From the NCBI GenBank assembly GCA_009829735.1, contig CM020618.1, positions 18,895,346 through 18,959,345 of the forward strand: a stretch of DNA of 64,000 bases, given 5' to 3'. The position numbers and the translations under genes were made by a program. Source of the DNA: Pyropia yezoensis (Eukaryota > Rhodophyta > Bangiophyceae > Bangiales > Bangiaceae). Of this stretch, positions 1 through 11,736 are shown piece after piece. Within the stretch, counting starts at the first letter, position 1; each line of letters starts with the position of its first letter. Below the pieces are notes generated by a model. That model searched no databases and was not told the origin of the DNA. It worked only from the letters and a program-made list of their open reading frames with translations.

Positions 1-1064
1 GTGGCGGAGGGGGGTGGTGTCGAGGAAGGGGGGGGGGGGGTGGAGCCGGCGAGGAAGGCGGGGCGGAGCGGTGCGGTGTGGTGCGATGCGGTGTGGTGCT
101 ACCAATGCGGTGCCGGGTTGGGCGACCAACCGCCTTGTCATCCCCCTGGACTCGGGCTTCCCGGCAGCGCCCGCCGCGCGGCCGCGGACGGACGCGCCGC
201 CAGTTGGACCATCGGTCGCCCCGCGGCTATTGACGGCCGTCTCCCCAGGCCGGCAGCGAGCGCGCCGTGCCTTCCCCCCCCCTGCAGGGCCGCCACCGCA
301 CGGGACCTGCCGCCCCCTCCCCACGCGTGCGGCGGGTGCCGGCCATGCCACACGCCTTGAGAAGAACGAGAAAGACAAGAAAAAAAGAGAGGAACACGCA
401 GAGCGGGAGGACGGGTTATCGGTGACGGGGAGGGGGGGGGGAGAGGCACAGCAGGCAGTCGCTGCACGTGCCGCCCGCAATCGTGCCTCTGCGCGACACC
501 CACCCCCACCACCCCCCTTCCACCGGGCGCGGCAGTGACCGCGGGCGACAGGCGACGAGGGACTGCGGGCAGTGGGCGACGATGGGACTGCGGGCAGCGG
601 GCGACGACGGGCGGGCGGCCTGGACCCTGCGGCGCGTCCCAGCCACCCCCGGCGCCGCGAGCGTCCTGTATGGGCGCGCGGGCGTCCGCGGCGGAGCACG
701 GGCGGCCGCGGCCGCGGGCCCGCGGCGGAGCCCGGCCGGTGCCCCGGACCGTGCGGCCGCCCCCTCGAACCCCCTCGGCGACAAAGTCGGCAGCGCTGAG
801 ACGGTTGTCAGCCGACACCCCGTCGACACACTGGTGGCGGGTGAGGGGCGCGGAGAGGGGGCCGCCGCGCCGCGGGGCTCCTCCCCGCACAGCGTGGAGA
901 GAGGGGGGCGGGAGGCGGGGGCAAGCCAAACGCCAAGTAAGGGAGGGCGGTCAAAGGGGGGGGAGAGGGGGGAAGCGCACCGGCGGCACCGCGACGCGCC
1001 GCAGAGACCCCGCAGCCCCCTTGCCCCCCCCCCCCCGGCTGCTGTCGCAGCGGCCCGCCTGGGG
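1..1064. other. Low-complexity GC-rich stretch, no gene supported
   Basis: This stretch is dominated by G and C runs and all frames carry long open stretches caused by the lack of AT-rich stop codons. None shows a recognisable domain. A short A-rich patch lies near 360-400. It is the 3' flank of the RPAP3-like gene, which ends at 1065. Confidence 0.6.
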
Positions 1065-2833
1065 CTAGAGCCCATACGCGCGGCGCAGCACCGGGACGCG
1101 GTCCACGCCAGAGGCGGCAAGGACGTCCAGCACCCCCGCCGCCGTCGTACGCTCGGGTGGCCCCCAAAACAGCAGCACCAGGCCAAACCGGTCGGCGTCG
1201 ACAAACGCCCACAGCACCTCGGCCGCCGCGGCGGGCGTCATGGGGTAAGGGTGGCCGGCGCGGCGGGGGGCGGCGGCAGCAGCAGCAGCGGCGGCGGCGG
1301 TGGCGTCGTCCGCACTACCCCCTCCCCCTTCCCCGCTTCGGCCGGCCACCCCGGCCGTTGGCACCGCCGCCCCTGTGCAAGTCGATCCGGCTGCTGCCGC
1401 TGCTGCGGCTGCCGCTGACGCTGCCGTCCCTTCCGCCAGCGCCGCTGACGGCGGCGCCCCCCCCGACGCCCCGCCCCCCCCCGGCAGCGCCGCCGCGACT
1501 GCCGCAACCACCTCGGCGAGCACCTCTGGCGTGAGCGTCGCGCCCAGGGCGGCCGCCAGCGCCCGCCGCCCCCCCGCCGGCGGCGTCACGGCCGCAGCGA
1601 CGTAGGCGGCCCGGGCGGTGGGCGGGTGGGGCGGCCGCCCCAGCGCTGCCCAGTCGGCCGCAAACGCGGCGGGGCTGGCGGGGGGCGGGGGGAGGGGGGG
1701 GGTGCCGCCGCCGTCGGCGGCGGCGCGCAACAGGGGGGACGCCGCCGCCGCCGTCGTCGTGCCTTGCAGCAAGGCGGGGGCGGCGGGGGCCGGCGGGGGC
1801 GGCGGCCGCCGACGCGGGCCGCGTGGTGGCCAACGGCGCCCGCCCCAGTGGCGACCGACGCGCCGCTGCGCGGGGAGTGACGGTGCGCCCGGTGCGGGCG
1901 GGGGGGCGGCGGCGGCGGCCGCCGCCGCCGCCGCCGTCCCATTGCCAATGTGGCCAGTGACGCCACCGCGTGGCGACCCGCCGCCGTCACCCCCACCGCC
2001 GGCGAGCGGCGAGCCCGGCGGCGGCGCCACCGGTGGCCCGCTGCGGCGGCGAGCCAGCACCGCGTCGCGACGCCGTGGAGGCGGCGGCAGTGTCCGTCGG
2101 CGTGTCCGCGTCACGGACGGTCACGCGACGCCGCGGCGGCCGGCGGAGGGCGCCGCGGCGGGGGGCGGTCCGACGGTCGGCGCAGCACGGGCGGCGGCCC
2201 GCCGCGAGACTGCGGCAGGGGTGGCGGCGGTGGCGGCGGGCCCCTGGGGGCGCTCCCCCGCCGTAACTGCCGTCGTCGCCGTCGCCGCCGCCGCCACCGC
2301 CGCCGCCGTCGCCGCAGCGGTCGCGGCCGCCGCGTCACCGGCCCAGGCGCGCCAACCGCCGCACAGTCGGCAGCCGAGGCGGCCGCGTCGCCGAGCGCCG
2401 CCCGCGCCACCGCCCGCCGGCCGAGCGCCTTGCACAGCAGGCGGACGTCATCGTCGCCCCCCCCCCCCCCCGCCCCCCTCCCCTTGCTACCACCGCCGCC
2501 GACGCGGCTGACGCCGACGCGGCGGCCGCCGCCGCGGGCGCCCCCTGCAGCGCCGACACCGCCGCGTCCGCGTCGGCGGCGGCCCCCTCCCAGTCGCCCA
2601 CCCGCAGCCGCACCGCCGCCCGGTTTGCCGCCGCCACCGCCGACGACGGACACACGTCCAGGGCGGCGGTGTAGGCGGCGGCGGCGGCGGCCATGTCCCC
2701 GCCCGGAACGCCGCGTTGCCCCGCGCCCGCGCCGCCACAAACGCCGGGGGGGGGAGGGAGGGGGCAGCGTTGCGGCGAGGAGGAGGTCCTCGTGGCCGGC
2801 GATGTACGGATCCACCTCAGACGGAGCGGCCAT
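1065..2833 (-). CDS. RPAP3: RPAP3-like TPR co-chaperone with RPAP3 C-terminal domain (frame-broken)
   Basis: Likely an RPAP3/SPAG1-type adaptor. RPAP3 is the R2TP component that links HSP90 and HSP70 to RUVBL1/2 for assembly of RNA polymerase II and PIKK complexes. The proposed start is the ATG at 2833 (MAAPSEVDPYIAGHEDLL). TPR signatures follow: GNAAFRAG and MAAAAAAYTAALDV near 2740-2640, then NRAAVRLRVGDWEGAAADAD, then KALGRRAVARAALGD near 2440. The C-terminal 190 residues (about 1640-1065) match the RPAP3_C layout: FAADWAAL, then TPEVLAEVVAAV, then RFGLVLLFW. The reading frame changes at least three times, always at G/C-rich runs; for example GNAAFRAG and DMAAAAAAY are in adjacent frames around a CCCC run at 2697-2700. 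Either base-call errors or small introns explain this. The family call is firm; exact exons are not. Confidence 0.65.
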
Positions 2834-5471
2834 TGTGAAGGTGGGCGGCGGCCGCCGCGTCGCGGGGAGGACGAGCGCGGGAAGTCGATAGGGCCGACGG
2901 CGGTAGTGTAGGGGTGGTGATGGTGGTGGTGGCGATAACGTCTTGATCCGGTCAAGCAAACGAGTCAGAGCGGGCCCGCTGGCTGACTTCAGAAGAAGAG
3001 TCCATCGCAAACTGAATGAAGACTGGGGGACCTCCACTTTTTTCCCCCCTGAAGTCCAGCAAACGTGACTGTGCGAGCGACGAGTGAGAAGTCGATTCCG
3101 GCCCAGTGCAATACGAAACGTTGGTACTGGCTGAACTCCCTCCTGGGAGACCGAGACCGAGACATGAAGCCAAATTCTCTCAACTCATTGAAGACGTGCT
3201 CGAAAGGTGTTCTTTGAAGTGACAAACAAAACAACTGCATAAATCGAGACGCTTATCGCTTCGACTTCAGCCATTGGTCCACAATGCAAGCTCGTTGGGA
3301 TGCCCAGCTGTCCTTGGAGGGGGGGCAGGAGGGAGCTCCACTATCATACTTGACAGGTCGACCGCATCCATGCGCGCAACCATGAACAAAGAACCTTTCC
3401 ACATCGAAACGGATCTGCCGAAAGGACCACCGTCGCCAGCCATCACCTCGAGCGGGGGCCCCCCGCCCAGGGGTGCGGCGCAAGCCAACCACGCCTCTCA
3501 CCGAAGCAGATACCTACGATACGCGGCGCTGAGCGCATCACGTGGACCGCACACGAGGGAACTGGCGGGCCCGCCCCCTTTTTAAGAGGGGTGGTGGCGG
3601 GTGTTGGCGAGGGGCTGAGGGGCTGGGCGGACCGGTTGGCAGACGGCGCTTGCCCGAGCGGCCAACCCCAACCCCCCGCTCAAGGAATTGGGCCGCACGA
3701 GCCGCGGCATGCGGCAAGGCGCTGATTCACCCCCCCTTGCGCACCGCGCTCAGCTGGCCATAGCCACCCTCTACAAACAGAGTGTATGATCATCATGATG
3801 GTGCGGATACCCGCAAGACGGGCGACGGCCTACACGTCGTGGATCCACGTACTGTATATATGAGCTTGCTGTCGCAGCAGTCCCCTCCCTCCTCTCCCCT
3901 CACCCTTGCTTTTTACAAAGCCCAGGAGAGGCCCAGTCCACGTCAGCCACACCCGCGGCTCGTCAGACGCCACCGCTGGCAGATGCGATGAGCGGTGGGG
4001 GATTGGGGGCAGAGGGAGAGGGCCCGGGCCGATGGGGTCCCCACACAAAGGACACCGCGCCGGCCTTGCTGACAACCCGGCGCCGCTTTCTGTGGTGTGG
4101 TGCGGCAACTGCTGCCACACCCCCCCGCAGTGGACGTCCGGCGGCGGGCTCTGGCCCTGGTCAGGACCAGGGCCAGAGCACGCCGCCTCTGCCTCTGCCC
4201 CGCGCCGGACCAGCCGAACGGGCGTCGCCACTAAACTGCCCCCACCCCCCCCGCGCGCCACCTCCCAAGCTTTTGTCTCCACCACCCGTGTTGGCGACTC
4301 TCGGCCTCATCGCGGCCGGCAGAAACTGGCTTCCCCCTTGAAGGCGGCGCCCCACACCCCCAGGTGGACGCCCTCAGCGCCACGGTGGCCCCCGGTCCGC
4401 TCGACCAGACGGCTGGGCCCCGGGCGCCCCCACCCGGCCCCCCGCACACAGAGGGCAGGCGCGGGGGGATGCCGCGTGGTGGGGGAAATGTCAACCTCCC
4501 GCCCCGTCCCTCCCATCCAAGTTGGAGGCTCCAACACGGGGGGGAAGGGCGCGGGGGGGGGGCGAGAGGCGGGCGTGGCGGCTCCAGCGTCAAACCAATG
4601 GAACCGCCCGTTCCCGGCCGCGACGGCGGCCGTCGTCGGCGTGGCCCAGCCAGCCAGTGGGCAGCATCGACAGTGGCGCCACGCTTCCCACCGCCCGCCC
4701 CCCGCCCGCTCCCCGGCCGCCCACGTCCGCGCGGGGCCACCGGCCGGCCTCCCCCCGTTCCAAGATGCGCGCCCCGTCTGACACGGATCAAGGGCCAGCC
4801 CACCCACACCCCTCGCCAACCAACCCCCCTGCCCGCCGAGGTCACAGAATGTCGTCCGGTCGGAACCCACCGCGCGCGCCAGCCACCTCGTCGTAGAGGC
4901 AATGGAGGCGGTTTGCGTTGCCCCCGCCGCGCGTGGGCGGGGGGGGGGGGTGGGGGTGGTGGAGTGGCGCCGCCGCCACGCACGCTGCCGCGAAAACCGC
5001 CGCCACCACCACGAAGGGGCGGCGCACCCGCCCCTCTCTCTCCCGTTCCGCGCTGCGCTCGGGGCGGCCAGCGCAAGGGGGCGTCTGCGTGCCACCGCCG
5101 TCAGCCCCGTCGCCTCCGCGCCAGGGACTGGATGCCTGCCGGTCCTCCGCGGGGCGGGCGTCAGCCCCCCAATCCCATCTCCCCCCCCGCCCTCCCCCCC
5201 ACCCCATTCTCGGGGTTTTACCCGAAAATAACCCGCACGCGTCCCTAACGAGCGACGGCGGGTGGCGGCCGCCCACACGTCCAGCATTCCCGCACTTGAG
5301 TTGGAACAACGGAGGGAGTCGGCCGCGTGCGTACCCCGCCACCGCAGGTGATCGCCGTCGGTAGCACCGTGCCGCCATCCACCGTCCCAGCTGCGCCGTC
5401 GTCCTCCGCCATTCCCCCCACCCCCCTTCCGTTCCCGTATTGCCCTCCCTGGTGAGGGGCGCCACGCCCCC
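2834..5471. other. Intergenic region between divergent RPAP3-like and PH-kinase genes
   Basis: About 2.6 kb with no supported gene. The part at 2940-3560 is less GC-rich than its surroundings and may hold promoter sequence of the RPAP3-like gene. The rest (4180-5450) is repetitive C/G-rich sequence. Long frames on both strands here show no domain and look like composition artefacts. A short hairpin at 4148-4179 is listed separately. Confidence 0.5.
4148..4179. repeat. 15-bp perfect inverted repeat, 2-nt spacer
   Basis: The arms GCTCTGGCCCTGGTC and GACCAGGGCCAGAGC are exact reverse complements separated by AG. The function is unknown. It lies in the intergenic space upstream of the PH-kinase gene, so a regulatory role or a mobile-element scar are both possible. 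Confidence 0.7.
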
Positions 5472-8400
5472 ATGGTCATTACCGCCGCTGCGCGGTGCCG
5501 CGGCGGCGCCCCCACTGGCGACCCTCCGCAGGACGGCGGAGCGACCGCGGCGGCGGTGGCGACGGCGGCGGCGGGGGCGGCGGGGGCCGTCGCACCGGCG
5601 GGCGCGGGGCCCGTCGCGCCAGCGGCGGTGGTCCCCCCCCGCCGCTGGCCGACCACCTGGTTGTCACCGTCAAGGGCCGGGGCGTCGGCCCCACCGCCGC
5701 TATCCCGGGCGTCCGGTGGGTACGCCTCGACGGGCGCGTCCTTTCGGTGGCGACCGTCCCCAGTGACGCCTGCCGCCGTCGCCGCCGTCGCCGCCGCGGC
5801 GGCCGACGCTGCCGCCACTGCCGCCGCGATTGGCGCCACCACCGGCGCCGCTACCGGCGGCACCTCCCCAGGGACAGCGGGTGTGGGCGGCGGATCGGCA
5901 GTGCCGCCCCTGCGGCTGGCGCTTCCCGGCGCCACCGTGGAGGGGGGGCAGCAAGATGACGCCACTGACGGCGGCACTATTGGCATCCGCACCCGGCGGG
6001 GGGTCAAGGTGAAGCTCCGCTTCTCCGGGGGGGGTGGGGAACGCGCTTGGGGCGCCGCCCGCGCCTGGCTGGCTGCATTGAAGAGCGCATCACGGGTACG
6101 TTTGGGCGAAGACAAGCGGGAGCCTTTCGGCAGTGACCGTAGGGGGGAGGAGGATCGGCAGACACGGTGGATGTGTGTCTGGATTGAGGGGTGGCAGTGC
6201 CCCGCCGCCGCGCGCCCCTGGTAGCGGGTCTGGTGAGGCCGCTTCGTGGGCGTACTGCTTCTGTGTCGCACGACGAGACGGCGGCCAAAGCTAACAGCAC
6301 CGTCAGCCGCCGACGCCTCCTGTCCGTGCCTGCGCGTGCCCCCCCCCGACTGTCCGCCTCGCCGCTCTAGACGGCCTCCCACCTCTACCAGCGCGGGCTG
6401 GTGGGCCCGCCCGCCCGCCTCGGCGTCGGCACCTTTTCAGTGGTCACCGCGGGCGTGACCCGCCCACCCGCGGCGGCGGCCGTCGCGCTCAAGATGCTCG
6501 ATATCCGGTCGATGCGGCGGGTGGATCGGGCGGCGTTGGCGGTGGAGGTGGCGTTGCTGCGGCGCCTCCGCCACCCGTCCATCGTGGCGTTGGTAGATAC
6601 CGTCGAGAGCGACGGCAAGGTGGTGCTCGTTACCGAGGCCGCCGCGGGCGGCACGGTCAAGGCGGCCCTAAAAGCCGCTGCCGCGACAGCCGCAGAAGGG
6701 AAGACGCGCCATGCTGGTGCGGCCGGCAGTGGAGGCAGGCCGCTGCCGCGGGACCTCACGCGCGACCTCCTCCGCGATGTGCTGGCGGCGCTCGCCCACC
6801 TGCACGCCCGGGGGGTGGTCCACCGGGACGTTTCAGCCGCCAATGTGCTGCTGCGGTCCCCGCCGCCGCCGCTGCCGCCGTCTCCAGCAGCAGCCACGGC
6901 ACGCCGGCCGAAAAGCCCGGGCGGCTCGGCACCACCGCCGTCGCCGCCGCCGCTGCAGGCGGCCCTCTGTGTAGCGGCGCGGCAAGGCCCGACGGCTCCA
7001 GCGGGGGTGGCGGTGCTTGCCGACTTTGGGCTCGCGGTCCTCCCCCCGTCGGCGCCGCCGCTGGCCCCACCGCCCGCCGTCGCGAGAGGCAGCTCGGACA
7101 TCCTCCTTCCCCCGCTTCTCTACCCCGCCCCCGAGCACGAGCCGCTGCCGCGGGCGGCGCCCCCTGACAACCTCACCGCCCGCGTCGGCACCACCCCGTA
7201 CGTGGCGCCAGAGGTGACAACGTCCGGCGGAGGCCGCACATACGGCGCGGCCGCCGATGTGTGGTCGGCAGGGGTGCTGGCATATGAGTGCCTGACCGGG
7301 CGGCTGCCGTTCCGGGGGGACAATGCCGCAGCGGTGTGGGCGGCGGCTCGCCGGGGCCTGCCGCCCGACGGGCCGCTCGGCGGTGGAGGGGGGGAGAAGG
7401 TGCTGTCCCCCGCCGCCACCTCCCTCCTCCGTGGACTGCTGTGCACCCGCCCCGCCACGCGGCTGACGGCGGCGGCGGCGCTCGCAGCACACCCGTACTT
7501 CAATCCGTCCATGACCGTCGAGGGTGATGACGAGGTCGTCGTCGTCATCGGTGGCCGCCCACGGCTGGCCGCCGTCGCGTGCGCCGTCATGGCCGCCCAA
7601 CGGCTGGCGTCCATGTGCGGCGACGGGTCTGCCGCCGCGCCCGTGGTCTTGGGCGCTGCAGCCCCCGCTGCGCCCGCGGCGGCGACCACAACCACGCCCG
7701 CCGCTACCACCGCCACCGCTACCGCCACCGCAGCTGCCACGGCCGCTGCCACTTCGACAGCCACCGCCACCGCCGATGCTACGGCTGGTGCGGCTGGGAT
7801 GACATTGACGACGCCGCCTGCGCATGCTACAACGGTGGAGGCCAACTGGGGAGGGTCCAGCCGGGGCGACAGCGGCTCATTTGCCGCCGCCGCGGCAGCT
7901 GCGCGCGCCGCTCTGGCGGCCGCCGACATTGCGCAGTCGAGCAGACGGCTACGGGCACCGCCGGCCGTCGCTGCTGCTGCGGCGGCCGCTGCGGCCTTGC
8001 CAGCCGCCGCCACTCGTCAGCCTGCGTCGGCCACCGCCGGCGACAAGCGCCGCAAGCGCGGCAAAGAGGCGCTGCCCGCCGGGCGGCGACGCGTTCCGCC
8101 GTCCCCGCCAACGCCATCCCCCCCCCCCCCCCCTTGACACCCCCCGCCTCCGCCTCTGGGCCGCCTACGCCCATCACCCCGGCCGCAGGCACGGGGAGCG
8201 CCGCGCCGTCGCCACAACCGCGGCTGCCACCGTCAATGGCACCCCTGTGGGCCCCCCCCGACAGCCCGGTGAGCTCGGACAATGCCGCTGTGAGCGTATT
8301 CAGCAGCGGCAGCAGCGGCAGCGGCGGTGGCGGCGACAGCGGCGGCGGTGGCCCAGGCTGCCCGCCCGGTCCTGGGTGGCCGACGCGGGCTGCTGGGGCG

Positions 8401-8793
8401 CTGGACGGGGCGGTCGCGCTTGTGGACATCCCGGCCCTCCCCCCGCCGCTGCCCACGTGTACGCGTTGCAGGCGGGTCGGCGCCGTTGCGCCGGGCGCCC
8501 TGGCCGCCATGCGGGGAGCCGCCCCCATCGCCACGCGGAATGGTCCGGACAGAGAACGCCACGGCGCCGTCTGCGGCACCAGGGGCGGGGGCGGCTGTGG
8601 GAGTGGCGGCAGCGGCGGGAGTGGCGGCAGCGGCGGGAGTGGCGGCAAGGACAGGGGCGGCAGCAAAAACAGCGGAGGGGAGGGTGGCAAGGCCAATGGC
8701 GTACACGACCGGCGGCAGGGGCAGCAGCAGCCGGTGCGGTCCACGCCGGGGCTCCATGTGGACCTCCTCTCTCTCTCGGGGCTGCTGCGGTGA
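5472..8793 (+). CDS. PH-domain Ser/Thr protein kinase
   Basis: Exon 1 (5472-6095) appears to carry a split PH-like domain: DHLVVTVKGRG and GVRWVRLDGRVLSVATVP near 5655-5760, then GVKVKLRFSG and RAWLAALKSAS near 6000-6090. Between these pieces is an Ala-rich loop. Exon 1 ends at a GTACGT donor after a complete codon. The intron 6096-6370 ends CTCTAG and exon 2 opens in phase 0 at 6371. Exon 2 is a complete kinase domain: glycine loop LGVGTFSVV, VALKML lysine, HRDVSAANVLL catalytic loop, DFG (near 7022), VAPEV, and the DVWSAGVLAYECLTGRLPF helix. The HRD loop carries S where most Ser/Thr kinases have K (HRDVSAAN rather than HRDLKxxN). After a 14-base C run at 8120-8133 the frame shifts and a Ser/Pro/Gly-rich tail continues to 8793. 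Another frame shift lies in a C run near 5632. The PH call is inference; the kinase is certain. Confidence 0.8.
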
Positions 8794-9232
8794 CGCGGTC
8801 GTGCCCGCGGCGTAGCGGTGCGCGGCACGAGCGACGCCGACGCTGCCGGCCGTGGCTCTCCTCGCGGCACCGCAGCCCGCCTTTGCATGGTTCGTGACTG
8901 TTACTTTTCTCGGAAGTCGTGAATTCTTGCAATCAATAGGAATATATTTCAAATGATATGCTTATGCGGTCACTTCATGGTCCTGCCAACCGAAATCCAG
9001 CTTCCATTCGCGCGCCTTTCTCGCGGGGGGACAAGCGCACCGCGATCGTCGCGCATCGTTGCGGCTGTGCCGTGTTCCCCCGTCGCCGGCCGCCGCATCC
9101 CCCCCCGCCACTCTTGGCTGTTCTCTTCTCCCCGTCGCCGCCCGCCCCCCCACCGCCCCCCCCCCCCCCCCAACCCTACGATCCCCCTGTCACCACCCTC
9201 CCCAGTCTGGTGCCTCCCCACCCTCCCGCACG
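8794..9232. other. Intergenic spacer with probable CDC16 promoter
   Basis: An AT-rich segment (about 8885-8965, containing AATATATTTC) is followed by long C runs up to the first ATG of the CDC16 gene. I see no gene here. The AT-rich segment is the best promoter candidate. Confidence 0.4.
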
Positions 9233-9617
9233 ATGGCGGCCGCCGCGCCTCTGCCCGCCCCCCCGCCCCCCCCCCCCTCCTTTCCGCCCTCCGCGCCACG
9301 GCCGCGACCTACACGGGCCTCGGCCTGGCGGCGTCGGCGGTGACGCTGCTCGGCCACGCGGTGGCGTTAGCCCCCTCCCCCCCCGCCGCCGACGAGGACG
9401 TCCTGGCGCTGGCCGCCGCGCACGCCGCTGCGGGCGCCGCCCCAGCCGCCGCCGCGACCGTCCTCCGCCACGACGGCGGCGCGCTGCCGGGGCGGAGTGC
9501 CGCCGCGCGCGCCGCAGCGGCGCGGTACCTCCTCGCGGCGGGGGACCCCGACGGCGCGTTGGGGCTCCTTGGGGGGGGGGCCGGGGGGGTGGCGGACGGG
9601 GGGGACCCCGACGCCGA

Positions 9618-9657
<40 letters not shown>

Positions 9658-11502
9658 GAGCGGGAGCGGGAGCGGGAGCGGGAGCGGGAGCGCGCGTCGG
9701 CGGGGCGGGGAGTTGGGGGGGGGGGCAGCGGCTGGTCTGACCGCCTCGCGGGTGGGAGCGGCGGCGGCGGCGGCGGCGGTGGCCCCGACAGCGGCGGCTG
9801 GCCGGTCGACGGCGGCGCCGACAGCGACCTGGACACGTCGGACGGGGAGGGCGCCCACGACGGCGTCGGCGACTGGGCGCTCCCCCCCGACGACGAAGGG
9901 GTGGCCGCCGGCACGCCCGGCGCCGCCGCCCTCCGCGCGTCCATCTGCGTCACCCGCGGCCGCGCGCTGCTGGCGGTGGACAATGTGCCCGGCGCGGTGG
10001 GCGCGCTGCGGGCGGCGCTCCTGCACGACCCCGCCTGCGTCGAGGCCGCGGCGGTGCTGGTGGAGGAGGAGCTCCTGGGGGGGGCGGCGGTCGGCCGGCT
10101 GCTCGCGGTGGTGGCCGCCCGGGGGGTGGGTGGCGAGGGGGGGGCGCTCCCCGAGTGGCTCCGCCTCTACTACGCCGCCCTGGTGCCGGTGCCGTCGCCG
10201 TCGGGGGTGGGGGGGGTGGGCGACGCGCCGCCGTCCCAGGTAGGGGGGGAGGGCACCCGCGGCGCCGCGGGGGGGGCCGGCAGCAGCGCCGGCCACAGCC
10301 AGGGGGCGGCCCCCAATGGCCACCCGGCCGGGGGCGGCGGTGTGCCCGGCGGCAGCACGGCCACGGACATCACCCCCTTCGCCGCTGGAGGCGGTGTCCG
10401 GCGGGGCGCGCCGGCTGCAACCCTCCCCCCCGCCGCCCCCCTCCCCCCCTCACCGACCGCGCTGGCCACCCTCACCTCCCTCCCCGGCGGCGGCACCTCC
10501 CTCCCCGTTGCGCTGCTATCCGCGGCGGCCGCCCTCGGCTGCCGCCGCTGGTCCACCGCCGCCGCCCTGTCGACGGCCATCCTGGCGGCCCACCCCCACG
10601 CCCCCCGCGCGCGGCTGGTGCAGCTGGCCGCCCTCGCCGCCACCCCCGCCGCCGCCCGCCGGCTGTTTGTCATTGCACACGCGCTCGTCGACGCAGACCC
10701 GCGGTCGCCGGCCGCGTGGCTGGCCGTCGGCTACTACTACCTGGCCGACGGGCGGCCCGGCAGCGCGCGGCGGTACCTGGCGAAAGCGACCGCCCTCGAC
10801 CGCCGGTGCGTGGCGGGGTGGGTGGCGCTCGGCCACGCGCTCGCCGCGGCTGACGAGAGCGACGCCGCCCTCGGCGCCTACCGGTCGGCGGGGCGGCTGT
10901 CGCCGGGCGCGCCCGCGCCGCCCGTCTACATGGGCATGGAGTACGCGCGGCAGGGCAACGCGCTCGCCGCGGAGAGCCTGTGGCAGGGGGTGCTGGCCGA
11001 CGCGCCCGGGTGTGGGCTGGCGCTCGCCGAGCTGGGCGGCGCCGCGTACCGGCGCCGCGACTTTGCCGCCGCCGTCGCGCTCTACCGGCGGGCGCTGGTG
11101 GCGGCGCGGCCGCCAGAGGCGGGGGGCTCGGGGGGGGGTGGCCTGCCGCCGGGGGTGCCCGAGCGGTGGCCCGGCTGGGGCGCCACCCCCGATGGCGCCG
11201 ACGAGGTGGAGGTGCTGCTGCTCAACGTGGGCCACGCCCTCCGCCGCGTCGGCGACTGGGCCGGCGCCGCCGCCGCGTACGAGCGGGCGGCGGCGATGCG
11301 GCCAGGCGACGCCCGCACCGCCGCGGCGGTGGGGATGGCCGCCGAGGGGGACGGCCGCCGCACCGACGCGCTCGCCGCCTACCACCGGGCGGCCGCGTGG
11401 GCGCCCGCGGATGGGCTCATTGGGGGGCTCCTTGCCGCCGCGTTGGGGGGGGTGGGGGGGGAGGATGGGTGCCCCGCGCCCCCGATGGGTACCAGCTGGT
11501 GA
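9233..11502 (+). CDS. CDC16: Anaphase-promoting complex subunit CDC16/APC6 (TPR protein)
   Basis: CDC16 is a TPR scaffold of the APC/C ubiquitin ligase, which acts in the nucleus at mitosis. The C-terminal half follows the family pattern in order: AWLAVGYYYLADGRPGSARR, KATALDRRCVAGWVALGHAL, DAALGAYRSAGRLSPG, PPVYMGMEYARQGNALAAES, then VEVLLLNVGHALRRVGDW and DALAAYHRAAAWAPADG. The N-terminal half (from about 9290) shows the expected helical repeats, such as TYTGLGLAASAVTLLGHAV and ASICVTRGRALLAVDNVPGA. The ATG at 9233 (MAAAAPLPAP) is in a different frame from the body; a poly-C run at about 9257-9283 probably hides an indel. Two non-TPR inserts are present: an Arg/Glu repeat with Gly-rich flank (about 9619-9850) and a Gly/Pro-rich loop (about 10195-10460). 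The stop is at 11500-11502. It is convergent with the cyclin gene. Confidence 0.85.
9619..9692 (+). repeat. Microsatellite encoding Arg/Glu tract inside CDC16
   Basis: A run of GCG/CGG triplets switches to tandem GGGAGC units (RERERERE in the CDC16 frame). This is an in-frame expansion between TPR blocks, with no counterpart expected in the family. Copy number is likely unstable and hard to assemble. Confidence 0.8.
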
Positions 11503-11736
11503 GGAAGCGACTGGCCGGAGGTTGGAGAGTGGGGTGGGGGGAGGGGGCGGGGGGTGGTAGTGGTGGGAGCCGGGTTGGGGAGAGGGGAGGGATGGGGTAG
11601 GAGAAGGGGTGCGTGTTGGCATAGGTAGCCAACCGGAACCCTAGCGTGGCGTACGTGGTGCGTAGGCGTGAGAAGGACTGCCCAGCCAACGGGGCCCACG
11701 GCCACACCAATACCTGCCGCCGCTGCCTCGTCGGCC

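Noticed and set aside
4307-6382. 691-codon open frame on the minus strand
   Set aside because: It runs antisense to the first exon of the PH-kinase gene and is Ala/Gly/Arg-rich with no domain. High GC leaves few stop codons, so length is not evidence here.
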